A stretch of 64,000 nucleotides of DNA, from assembly GCA_022575985.1 (NCBI GenBank), contig JAKSXM010000007.1, positions 13,146,501 to 13,210,500 on the forward strand, given 5' to 3'. This document shows positions 1-11,800 of the stretch, one piece after another. Source of the stretch: Anagrus nilaparvatae (lineage: Eukaryota > Arthropoda > Insecta > Hymenoptera > Mymaridae). A program made the position numbers and the translations under genes. Each line of letters begins with the position of its first letter. Positions within the stretch are counted from its first letter, which is position 1. The notes beneath the pieces were generated by a model that did not search any database, had not been told where the DNA came from, and saw only the letters and a list, made by a program, of their open reading frames with translations.

Positions 1-84
1 AATTAATATTTTACAGAGAAAATCATGAAAATTTTTAATACGAAAAAATTAACTTTTTAATTCAGTATAAACAACTTTAAAAAT

Positions 85-255
85 CGTCACAGACAGCACG
101 AAACGTTTCCGAAACGTTTCCACGTAAATTAAAAATTGTAAACAGAAAATTTTCTGAAACATTTCCAAACATATCAGAAACGTTTCGAAAATGTTTCAGA
201 AACATTTCTGTTTAAAATTTTTAGTTTACATAGAAACGTTTCGCTCTGTCTGTGA
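85..255. mobile_element. MITE-like palindrome with GAAACGTTTC motifs
   Basis: The ends are inverted repeats: the left begins TCACAGACAGCACGAAACG and the right, read in reverse complement, is TCACAGACAGAGCGAAACG. The interior is a cluster of small palindromes of the GAAACGTTTC / GAAACATTTC type. There is no coding capacity. This fits a short non-autonomous DNA transposon; the superfamily is not assigned. Flanking positions 1-84 and 256-620 are AT-rich with no recognised feature. Confidence 0.6.
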
Positions 256-625
256 TAGTATTACTGATAAAATTATTCAAAAATCTTTACATAAATTGTT
301 TATCTATAAATAATAATTTCAATATTTTTTTTTCAAATTTTATACCATTTTTAAATCACTGATTTTATGTAACCAATGCTTCAAAATTTCAAAACATCAA
401 CTCACTTTTTCAAATAAAATAATTGACACATTTTAATTTGTCAAAGACAATTTTATCGTTAAAAATTTTACTTTATTAGACTCTAATCTAAAAATTCATT
501 AGCCTATAGAAAAACTCACCGCAGATTTACACTATAAAAATTTAAACGCATAAAACCTCACAAACCACACAAATTTAGCTAAAAATAACATAAATAAAAA
601 CAAAAATAAAACAATAAAAACGTAC

Positions 626-701
626 CTTGTGAAATTGCAATTAAATAAATAAAACATAAAATACAGACACTAAAAATATTCATATTGTTGTGTACATTCA
701 T
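626..701 (-). CDS. candidate first coding exon with signal peptide
   Basis: On the minus strand an ATG at 701 opens a 25-codon reading frame, and the exon ends at a good splice donor (ACAAG|GTACG, donor bases 625-624). The peptide starts MNVHNNMN and continues with a hydrophobic core (IFSVCILCFIYLIAIS), the pattern of a secretory signal peptide. A TATATA run lies about 45-65 bp upstream (745-764), where a core promoter would sit. The rest of the gene would lie left of the window; I found no second exon in 1-625. This is inference from signal pattern, splice donor and TATA only, so it could be chance in AT-rich DNA. Confidence 0.35.
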
Positions 702-744
702 AAATTTCTATTAAAATAAAATTACGTTAACTGCTTGCTCTGCA

Positions 745-764
745 TTATATATATATATATAAAA
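745..764 (-). promoter_or_regulatory. possible TATA region for the minus-strand exon at 626-701
   Basis: An alternating TA run lies upstream of the candidate signal-peptide exon. It could act as a TATA element or be only a microsatellite. Positions 765-1034 beyond it are AT-rich with nothing recognised. Confidence 0.25.
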
Positions 765-1034
765 TATTTTTGTATATATAATGACATCTTGATAAAAAAA
801 TTAAAAAGCGTAATAAAATTTCTGCAAAATTATAAAATGATAATATTATTTCTTTCTTCTTTGAAGTGAGATAAAAATATAATTATATGTTGATTGACTC
901 TTTTATTTTATGAATACGTATATTGTCAGATATGTTCAATCAGTCCATGTAATTTATATGACTTGATCCAGCTAATTTTGTTGGAATACAATTTTTTTGA
1001 ACTTGATTGACGCAATTGAAAATTTTTTTTTTCA

Positions 1035-3053
1035 GTGTATATGTTACAACCCATTTGTGAAATTGACCATTTCATGAATTGGTCAAGTAAAATGATCAAA
1101 AAAGCCTATGTCACCCGCAAATATAATAACGCTATTAGTAACGCTATATGATTAAGAGATTCTGATTGTAAAATTGATCGCTTTTAAATTATTTTATTTC
1201 AAACTAATTTAAAATAGCGCGGGTAAACGGCGGAACTTTGATGGCCCGACATACGCGTCCAGAACCCAGATACCGAAAAATCTCATAAATAAACTGAGTA
1301 TGTTTTGGCCTAATTTAGAAATCTAGGCTATTCCGGACTGTCGTACTTTCGATTTTTTTCCCGAAAAATTTGCTAACTTTGTGGACCTGTAACTTTCTCC
1401 AGAATCCACGGCCAAAAAAACCAGGATACGAAAGTGAGTATATTTTGGTCTTGGCTATCTCTGAAAAGAAATGTTTATGGTGAATGGGGGCACTGGGGTA
1501 GTGTAGAGGGCCAAGCAAAAGTTTTTAACCAAGTTAAAAACATTTTTTATATTCATCTTTGGTTACAGCGTCTCAAAAAACATAAGAATAAACATTGAGT
1601 TTTAATGTTCCTAATAAAAATATTTTTAACTCGTTTGGGGGGGGGGGGTGAATAGGGGCACTGGGGTGGCCTAGAGGACCAAGCATTGGTTAAACACATT
1701 TTTAGGCACGATCACACTATGTATGCAATACATAGATGAAATCGTGCCTTATAAGTTTGTCAGGTCAAAAAACGGAAAAATTTCTAAATAGTCCAATTCG
1801 CGGAGAAATTTGTTCCCCAGGTGATTCCGATGCCTCTAAATGCTTATATTGCCTTGTTATGTGTAGGGATGTATGTTCGAGAGTGTATCCTCAAGATCAC
1901 AGAACCAACTCGATGAATCAAAAATCCCTTAAACCAAATTTTTTGAAATAAGATCTAGTTGTAGGGTTTTCAATTTCAAGTAATTTCATCAAGTGCTTTC
2001 AGACAAATGTCCTAAAAACTGATTTCAGATATAAAAAAAAAATTATTAAAAAATAATAAAAATGGTAAAAAATGAATTGGTTTTGAATTTAATACATCCA
2101 AAATGTGGTTCATGATCTAAAACAACCAGAAAATAACTAAATTAATTGAAATTTATTTTTTAGGCACAATTACCCTGTATATGCAATACATAGATGAAAT
2201 CGTGCCTTAAAAGTTCATCAGGTTAAAAAACGAAAAAGTCTTCAAATTCTTCAATTTATGGAGGAATTTGGTCCCAAGGTCATTCCGATGCCCCTGCATG
2301 CTTTTATTGCCTTGGTGTATAATAATAAATAATAGTTTTCAATTTATGAGGGTGTGGATCCCATCAACGTTATTAAAGAGAAAATACTCAATAAATATGT
2401 GATCGTGCCTGAAATAAAAAAGCTTTAGCTTTTTTATAATTCTTTACGATTTTTTATATTCATCTTTGGTTTCAGCGCCTCAAAAAACATAACAATACAC
2501 ATTGAGTTTTAGTATTTGTAATAAAAATTTTTGTATCTCGTCGCAAGATCATTTTGACAGAATCGTTTTACCACGGGAGTATCAGGAAGTCGACTAAAAA
2601 GTCACTAAAAATTTACTTTTTTTTTTGTCATTAATAGGCAGCCAAACAGAGCTGAAGGCATCTGGAGGTCTGAAAACTTCAGGATCCTATTTTTTTTAGG
2701 TGTACTTTGACTTAATACAATTAGTTTTTAAATATCTTTCGTGGGCCGATTCACTTTATAGATCCGGGCATAGCCTTTATTTTAATATTTTCCTATTTTT
2801 GCAGATTGCAACTTTCAAGATATACACTTAACGTAAACAAACCGTTGACGCTATAATGATCATAAAAATTTGCAATTTCTTCTCTATATGAAAATTTGAC
2901 GTTGGCCAATTTGTGAAATAAATTTTATTTTTTTTGACCAATTCACCAACTGATCAAATAATTTGACCATTTCAATAACTGGTCAGTTGAATTTTTTTAG
3001 CATTGAGCAGTTCACGAATTGGTCAATTTCACAAATGGGGTGTAACATATATA
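1035..3053. mobile_element. 2.0-kb TIR element with internal repeats
   Basis: Both ends carry the same inverted repeat: left ATGTTACAACCCATTTGTG (from about 1039), right ending CACAAATGGGGTGTAACAT (about 3050). Related GGTCAATTT / AATTGACC motifs recur inward of both ends (1060-1090 and 2920-3040). The interior holds two pairs of diverged direct repeats (1543-1632 with 2448-2540, and 1705-1855 with 2163-2310). There is no transposase reading frame, so it looks non-autonomous or composite. Confidence 0.6.
1703..2412. repeat. inner unit with AGGCACGATCAC termini and a direct duplication
   Basis: The segment begins AGGCACGATCAC and ends GTGATCGTGCCT, a 12-bp inverted repeat. Inside, about 150 bp beginning GGCAC(G/A)AT is present twice in direct orientation (1705-1855 and 2163-2310), clearly diverged. 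It is flanked by a ~95-bp direct repeat (1543-1632 and 2448-2540, both containing TATATTCATCTTTGGTT). The short frame at 1736-1951 falls inside this repeat and is not treated as a gene. Confidence 0.5.
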
Positions 3054-3065
3054 GTTATAAACTTT

Positions 3066-3933
3066 GTGTATACGTTGCAGTCACTTTAGTGAAATTAGTG
3101 ACTTTATAAAATTACTGGTAATTTTATAAAATGTTTCTATTTTGTAGAAAACGATTTAAGAAATAAAAGTCATTAAAAGAACTAATCGAAACTCGTAATT
3201 TTATAAAATCATCAAGGCTTCTTAGTAACTTTAATGAAAACGAATTTTAAAATTAATTTTTGACAAAATTACTAGTTGAAATTAGAAAATTAACGAGGCT
3301 GTTTCGAAACTTTGTTGACACTTAGTAACTTTTTTGACAACGATACTAAAAAATAATATTCAAAAAAAATTTTAATGATAATTAGGAAACTAAATGCCAA
3401 CAAAGTTACTAAATAGCCTCAGTTTAGTTACTGGCCGTCACCAGATTTGGTATATTTTTTTGGGTCGCTGATTGCGAATATCGGGGTTTTTTATGAGAAA
3501 TTGGGGCTAAAAACTTAAACTTGCAAAAACTACACCTAAAAGGGATATTTTTAATGTATTTTCCGGTATTTATCAAATGTTCATTTTCGCGAGTTTAGAG
3601 TGTCCATTTTAGAGATATTTTTTTGCAAATTTAAGGGTGAAGATTTGCTGTAGACAGGGCCCTTAAATTCGCAATTAACGACCCAAAAAACTTATAGAGA
3701 CCAAATCTAGTGAAGGCCAGTTACAGATTTGACTGGAGTATAGTAATTTTGTTGATAATTATTTTTTTATTCGTTTTCATCAAAATTACCAAGTGGTCTT
3801 GGTGATTTTATAAAATTGCTAATTTCGATTAGTTGTTTTGTGGGATATTATTTCTTAAAATTGTTTTCTACAAAATCTAAAAAATTTATAAAATCACTAA
3901 TTTCACCAAAGTGACTACGACATTTATACACTG
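3066..3933. mobile_element. fold-back element, family B (short copy)
   Basis: The outer arms are inverted repeats (left GTGTATACGTTGCAGTCACT, right ...AAGTGACTACGACATTTATACAC in reverse sense). The arms are rich in repeated pieces like TTTTATAAAATTACT. The core (3430-3720) carries the family B module: TTTTTTGGGTCGCTGA followed by ATCGGGG on the left and its inverse on the right, with GACTGGAGTA at the right edge. The same module recurs at 22.9-25.7 kb and 27.2-29.0 kb. Noncoding. Positions 3934-4487 show nothing further. Confidence 0.65.
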
Positions 3934-4487
3934 TAAAAATTTCTGTCCAGATACTAACTATTATATGAGTATTGAATGATGTCACTGATTTTTTTTTTCC
4001 ATTTTATTTAACTTATAGAATAATCAAATTATTCTATATATTATATGAGTATGTTTACTATTCTGGAAATTTCTAAGAAATTCTTTATCGTAAGCAAAGA
4101 AACGAATTGTAATGGTATGTTCTTAGATAGTGGTAACTGAAAAAGGTCCCGGATTTAGGGGGCGTGGGGTTCATAAAGACTTTTTCTGAATAAATTTTGT
4201 AATACTTATATTTTGGATTTAGAATAATTTCGGTTCTGAAACTTATAATAGTTAGGGAGTATTAGTTAAACCTATTACATGTTCCAAGTTCGTTGGTTTG
4301 CTAACACAAAAACTAGTTATAAGCTTTTTGTTTAATAGAATACTTTTAGACTATTTTACATGAAAAGAATATCAAATGTTGAATTTTAAACTCCAATAAA
4401 TTTTGAACGTTTCGTTCGCTTCTATACTGCACACCTCATCAGAAATCATTTAATATTTTGTGTATACTGCAAAGTATTAACATGGTT

Positions 4488-4705
4488 AGGTCCATACATT
4501 ATGATTCATAGCGAGAAAAATAAAGAATGGCCCAAAGCATGGGATGCAAAGTCGAGGATGGTATAAAATACGATTTGAGGAATTTTTTTATGGCCAAGGG
4601 TCGTATATTATTTTTCTTTGCCAGTTGCAAGATAATAACATCTTTGGCAGATGCGTAGCATTCGGAAAATACGTACTTTCTAGCTGATGACGAGAAAAAT
4701 TAATG
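4488..4705. mobile_element. family A fold-back element, copy 1
   Basis: It contains the family hallmarks in order: AAATAAAGAATGGCCCAAA, GTCGAGGATGGT, TACGATTTG, GGCCAAGGGTCGTA, then CATCTTTGGCAGATGCGTAGC and AATACGTACTT. Compared with the copy at 22.5 kb it is diverged and lacks part of the right side. Noncoding. Confidence 0.6.
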
Positions 4706-5803
4706 TGTGATAAAAATAATTATTTTTAATTTTTACATTTAAAAAAGCCATTTTCAAAATTTAAAAATAATATAATTTATAAAAATTGAATTCAAAAATA
4801 TTAATTGAAGAACTTTTATAAAAAAATATTTAATTCTTAAACAATATTTAACAGTGTTTTTTGTTCATAGTCTTAACAAAGTTCTAATTACCCATTCATT
4901 TATAATCTCTATTTTCTAAGCTTACACATACAGAAATATAATACTATATGAACATTTATAAGCTAACATGAAAATTTTAGCCGCGCATCAGATCAATATA
5001 TAAAATGTATTTAACACAACAGCGATATCTCAACAATTTCGCATGCGCAAAAAATATATATATATATATGTATATTTTATTTTTTAATAAACAAATATAG
5101 TAATATTACTTAAAACATTAGTAAAATCCCCGGTAACCCTTTTTAATACAGACATATGTAATAAACGACGAACGCGATTTTTTGTAATAAAAAATAAGCA
5201 AATTTTTTCGTCCACTTGTGTACATACGTTAAGATGTAAAAATACAGTTTTTTTTTTGGAGGGTGATTTTTGTAATTAAAATTGTTGAATTTTATAAAGG
5301 AATGATTCATTTTGTACGTGTGTATGTGTGTGTATTAGTGTATGTGCAAAAAAAAGTTCAAGGACTTAAAAATGAATAAATTAATAATTAAAAGCTTTTT
5401 TATAAAAAAATACAACATGAAAATAAGTGAAAAATTAATTTCTTAGAAAATGATAAGAAAGTGAAAATTATATATATGAAAAAAATTAGTGCAACTAGTT
5501 AAATTTTTCATTTTTTTTTTTTTTTTAAATAAATTTTTTTTACTAGTTTGGTATATGAGGACATCGATAAAAAAGATATTTCAGAAAAAAAAATGTTGAT
5601 ATGTCATTAAAATCAACGTCATGGAAACTGAATTTTACAATGTAAATTTTTCTACCAATTATTATTTTATTTAAAAAAATTTTCATAATTTTACAGTAAA
5701 ATAATACATGCACACATAATGCAGAAAAATTTTCATAAAATCAATAAAAATAACAAAAAAAATTTATTATTAATAAAATCAGTAATCCAATTATTTTTTT
5801 AAG
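4706..5803. other. AT-rich stretch upstream of the WBP1-like exons
   Basis: Homopolymer runs, an (AT)n run near 5048-5072 and a short TG-rich run near 5318-5345. I searched for an ATG exon with a signal peptide ending in a phase-0 donor that could join the exon at 5804 and did not find a convincing one. Confidence 0.4.
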
Positions 5804-8800
5804 GTATCGTCAAAGCTTTGTGACGGAGGTCACATGTGAGTATAATAATAATAATAAATAAATAAATTAATCATATAAATTGATAATATTAATTTTTTTG
5901 CAGTTGCATACCACCAAAAGAATGTTGCAGTTTAGGTTGTTGTAATTATTTGACAGTTCCTCAAATCGGTAATTCGATATTAGAAATTTTAAGATTTCTT
6001 TTTTGGTATTATTGGTATTTATGGTAAGTTTTTCAACAACAAAAATAATTTATCAATAAAATTGATCTAATTTAAATTTTAGGATTGCATTATTAGCTGG
6101 TTTAGTGGTAGTATCAATTTATGGTTGTTGGCTTTGTCGTAAAAGACAAAGCAGTGTTATTGACGATGAATCGATATCAGATAGAGTTTGTTATTATCCA
6201 GCTCATTACAGTCGATGTAATTCAACAGCCCATCAAGCTTTGATACCTCCTTACAGCGAGGTAAGTTCTTAAAAAACCTGAATTTTTAAATTCGCTAATA
6301 TTTGTGTCAACTTTGAATTAACAGGTAACAGCAAAACCAGATTTATATCCATTAGTTATAGATTTTGATGAAGGTTTTGTTAATAAAGACACAACTGGTT
6401 TTGTAATGCGTTGTTTTCGTTCTTTATCACGTGCAAGTACACTTGATTCATTAAGTTCAAGTTTTATGTGTAATTTAGTTAATGAAGCAAATATGATGAT
6501 TCCACCACCATATTCATGTAATAACAGTATCGATGAATTGTCATCGATTGCTGCATCAACTGCCGCTATTGCTGGTGCTATTAGTTATAATAATAATAAT
6601 AATAATAATTTAAGTAATAGTAATAATAATAATAATAATAGTACAATTGATAGACCATTAAATTTTGACGATGGTTCGATTGTATCACTTAATAATCATC
6701 GAACAACATCAGACGTTTCTAGTTTAGCTGCACAATCACCACTTTCACCACCAAGAGCTACCAGTCCAACGTTAGAGGTAAATATTGAGAAATTTTATGT
6801 TATATTATGGTGACCTTTTTCAGTAGTTACAGAAGGGTTTAGTCAGACATGCTATGAAAATTATTATAGAAATTTTAAATAATTCCTTTCTTGGTATTAT
6901 TAAAATCAATGAAAAAAGTATCATATTTTATTGAAAAATGTTTGAAAATTTTATGTAAATTTAAGTAAACTTTATATACATTGAGGTCTCATTCATTTTG
7001 GTCCTATTTACAACTCTTAAAAGGTGGATATAGGGGTAGTTTAAAAAAAAATTAAAATAAAAGTTATTTTTTATCATAAAAATTATATTCTTAAGTAAAA
7101 TTGGCTGCTAATTTCAAATTCAACATCAGTTTTGTGCAAAAATTTTACCGCACCCTCTAAAATAGGGGTGAATGGGGTAAAGCAGACGTATTAGATTTAT
7201 ACTTTATGGCTTTGTAAAGTCTAAAAATTAAGAAAAAAAAATTTTAATTACTTTTGATCGTTAAGACTAATTTTTATTTTTTTCAACTGATCTTAAAGGG
7301 TTGTGTTTTTCATCCCCTAAAGGGTATACAGGGTTAGTTAAACAAAAATTAAAATATAGAACTTATTTTTGATAAAACTATATATTCTTGATTCTAAAGT
7401 TATTATCAGCATTACGGTAATATTATGCCGCATCCACTACAATAGGGGTTAATGGAGCAACGCAGGTATACAAATTTTACTTAAATTTACATAAAAAATA
7501 GTATGTTCAAACATTTTCAATAAAATTTTATACTTTTTTCATTGATTTTAACAAACATTTCCTAATAATGCCTGACCTACCCCTTTCGACCCTACTTTTA
7601 GGGTATATTTAACATTTGTAGGTGAAAACTAATTTCAGAAATATATTTATTTTTGCTCACTCCCAAAACTCTCCACCCCAGCGATTATCGACAAAATAGT
7701 CCATATTTAACCTTGAATGTCTGGTTTTATACCAGAAACTCGTTTTACCCACAAAAGTAACACGTGATTAATTTACTAAATTTATGTGAATAAAAAGATA
7801 ATTAATTTTTGAAAATATTCAGTTATGAATTTCAAACAGCGGAACAGTTTAATCTAAGACATAAATAATTTATTACATTGAGAAAAACTTTTAATGCTCT
7901 GTAAAAGTTATAACTTCATAACATTTAAATATTTAATCTGATAATAAAAGCTGTTTGATAAAAGAAACCCAACTTGTTCATTTTCATAAAATACCTTGAT
8001 TAATTTGTTGTTGTTTTCAACAGCTAATCTTGTATTGAAAAAGTTTGTACTTGCTCTGAGTAATCAAATATTAATTAAATATTTATTTAAGCTAATTTTT
8101 TTTTATAAAAATGAATAATAAATGCTATTAATTAATTATTATGAGACGATATTTCGATCAAATAAATGCTTTTAACAGATATACACATATATTGACACTT
8201 TCGTGTCCAGAATGTAAATCTAAGCATTTTCAAATAATTTTTAAAAATATTTGCATATTTTTTTGCATATCACGAAAGTGTCAATATATGTGTATATCTG
8301 TTAAAAGCATTTATTTGATCGAAATATCGTCTCATAATAATTAATTAATTATAAATTAACGTCGATCGTAAAAATAATTTCCTAATTTATCATTTGGCAC
8401 TAGATTAATGGGTTGCCTATCTCAAGTAAATGAATTTCTTCTAACGGTACTCGAATACCACCTTCACTATAGCTCAATTGGTAGAGCGTAGGAGTACAAA
8501 TCCTTAGATCGTGGGTTCGAGTCCCCGTGGTGGAGGAATTTTTTTATTTGAGATAAAATTTTCTTTAGCTTTTTTAAGATCTAAAAAGTTAAAATTCATT
8601 GGTTCTGAATTTTTTAAAAAAATATGCAAATATTTTTAAAAATTATTTGAAAATGCTTAGATTTACATTCTGGACACGAAAGTGTCAATATATGTGTATA
8701 TCTGTTAAAAGCATTTATTTGATCGAAATATCGTCTCATAATAATTAATTAATTATAAATTAACGTCGATCGTAAAAATAATTTCCTAATAAATGCTATT

Positions 8801-11800
8801 GATCTGAAAACATACAATATATATATTTGTATACAAATATTTATTTAAGTTTTATTGAAGGTCTGGAAATAATTTTACAAATATTCTAAAATTAAAAAAG
8901 TTTGTTTTTTTGATCCAAAGTGGGGGGAGGTGAACCTCCGGAGCACCCGACTTAATTTAAATATTATATTTTGTAGTCATTTTTTTTTAATTATATAGAG
9001 GTCCATAAAATTTTTCAATAAGTATTTATTTTTTGCTTATGTTTTTTGGGACTATGAACACGAATATGGAATCTGTTTTTATTTAAAATTTTCTGGTTGC
9101 CCACAAAAGAAAATATCTAAAAAACAAAAAAAAATTCCTATTGTGGGCAACTGGACCATTTTCGGTGCAATTAGATTTCATATTAATATTTCAAAGCATC
9201 CCAAAAAATGTAAAAACTCATTGGAAAATTTTATGGACCTATCAGCAAAAAAAATGACTGCGAAATAGACGTTCAGGCCTACTGACACTAGGAGCGTTTA
9301 TTAGGAAATAAAAATTACAGTAAAATTCAACATTAGCCTACGCAAAATTTAAGCATGTTAGTTACACAAAAATTGGTCATTGTAGTTTAAAGGCTCTAAT
9401 CGTTTTAAAAGAGTAATTAAAAGCAAAGATAAAAAAAATATTTAATCGTTGAGAGGACATTATTCTATATACAGTTTATTTATTTATTTATTTATTTCAA
9501 AATTAACAGGTATTTCTACCCTTGATACAATAAATTTACAAAATTATTTATGTTAACTAATAAAAAATTTTTGATATATATATAATAAAATATGACTAGT
9601 AACATAACAATCATTTAAATATATAAAATTGCATTTTATAATAAAAATATATTTATTTTACTAAACAAAGAGGTTCAGCAGGTTAAATGGAATTGATTAA
9701 AAATAGCGAATAAAATGAATCATAATGAAATAATTATAATAAATAAGAGTGAAAATAAAATGAAATGAAAGAGAGCTATTCATAGTTTTTAAGGTATTTA
9801 GACCTCACAAAATTCCTGAATTGGGTTTGGTCCAGATTAGTTAAGGAAATTTGGAGTTCCGGGTCTAAATTCCAACTTCTACGTATGCGATTCAATGGTG
9901 AGTAGAAAAGCAAGTTTGATCTTGACTGAGACTCGCGAAGTGGTCTCGAATATCTCAGATCATATGCTTGAGATCTCATATCAAAATGAAACTGGTTATC
10001 ATTTATACCAGAAGAACAAATAGCAGAGTAGGCAAACAATAAGTCACAAACTTGATGGTAGGATTCAATAGTATAAATATTGAGCCTTGATGATATCTTC
10101 TCATAGGAGTGATCATCAAAACTCAATGGGCATCCCATTTTATAAGCAGTGTATCTTAAAAAGTTTCTAGAGATGGAGTTCAATCTCTCGTAATTTATAC
10201 GGGTAAAGGGTTGCCAAACAATAGAACAGTATGTAAAATGTGGGAGAACAAGAGTTTTATAGAGATAACTAAGGCAATCACCAGAGTTAAAGCAATAAGT
10301 GGCTCTCTTAATGAAGCCTACCATCTTGCTTGTGACAGCAATCACATGATCAATATGATTGTTAAAAGTCCACTCCTCATCGAGAAGAACCCCAAGGTCA
10401 CGAACTACTGAGACTCGAGACAGAGGATAGCAGTTTATATGGTAATTAAAAGTAAAGATTTTGTCTTTTTTACCAAAACTGATTACTTGAGATTTTTTCT
10501 TATTTATGGAGAAACCATTTTGAGTAAGCCAATTTATAAAATTATTAGAGTCAATTTGTAACAACAAAGCATCAATTTGAGAAGTAATACATTTCCTAAG
10601 TCTCGTGTCATCAGCAAAGAGTTCTAGCGTAGAATAAAGGATATTCGAGTGCAAATCGTTCATAAAAATTAAAAATAACAAAGGTCCCGAATGTGACCCT
10701 TGGGCGACACCCGAAGAGGCATGAAACCACCTTGATATGGCACCATTGAATCGGACCGATTGAAGTCTACTTTTCATATAAAAACGTATCCATGACAAAG
10801 CCTTCCCCCTGATACCAATTCTATCCAATTTTTCAATCAGTAATAAATGATTTACTTTGTCAAAAGCTTTAGCCAGATCAAAGTATAGTACATCCATCTG
10901 AGAGCCTGAATTAACCATATCTGTTGTTTCATTTACAAAATTAAATAGATTAGTAGTAACAGAACGACCCTTAAGAAAACCATGTTGATTTTTACTTATA
11001 AGGGTAGAAACTTTATCATATAGTAGTAAATAAAAAATATGATCAAAGAGTTTAAAAAATACACATAGAATGGTAATTGGCCTATAGTTTTTTACATCCA
11101 TTCTATCACCGTCCTTAAAGATAGCAGTGATGAATGAACGCATCCAGATGGATGGAATATACCCAGTGAGAAAGGATTGGGAGAAAAGCAATAGTAAAGG
11201 TAAAATAAGATTAGGAAGACATGCTTTTACAAAAGATTCAGGGATAAAGTCAGGGCCCATCCCATTCGAATTTTTTAGGGCTTTGCCAGCGTTTTCAATA
11301 AGTTCAACAGTTACATTAAATTCATTTATAATAGTATTTGCGTTATATGTAAGTTGGCAATAGGTTGAGAGATCAGTGGGAGATTCGTAGACAGAAGAAA
11401 AATAATCAGCAATTAGATCAGCTATAGCTTGGTTATTATCACTCAACCTATTGTCTAAATACATAGAAGAAGGGTACGCAGTTCGACCCTTATGATTATT
11501 AAAATATTTCCAAAAGAATTTAATATTATGCTTTACTGAATTTTGTATTTTAGATATGTACAATTTATAGCATGATCTTGAGTTTACCTTACTAATAGCT
11601 CTCAGTCTTTTAAACTCAATATAATAATCAAAGTTACTAAAATAATTTTGAATAACATCTCCAATTTTTGGCAATAATCCAAGTTAGTTTTTTTCGCATA
11701 AAGGCGTAATATAAATAAGATCATATCGGCCTATATTATAATGTAGTAAGATTAAATGACCTCACAAATGCTATCAAAAAATGGGCAAAAATAGATAAAG

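Noticed and set aside
9776..11674. Retroviral or viral polymerase
   Set aside because: Motif order, lack of LTRs, gag, protease or integrase, and the short-repeat 3' tail fit a non-LTR retrotransposon. No endogenous viral gene was recognised in the window.
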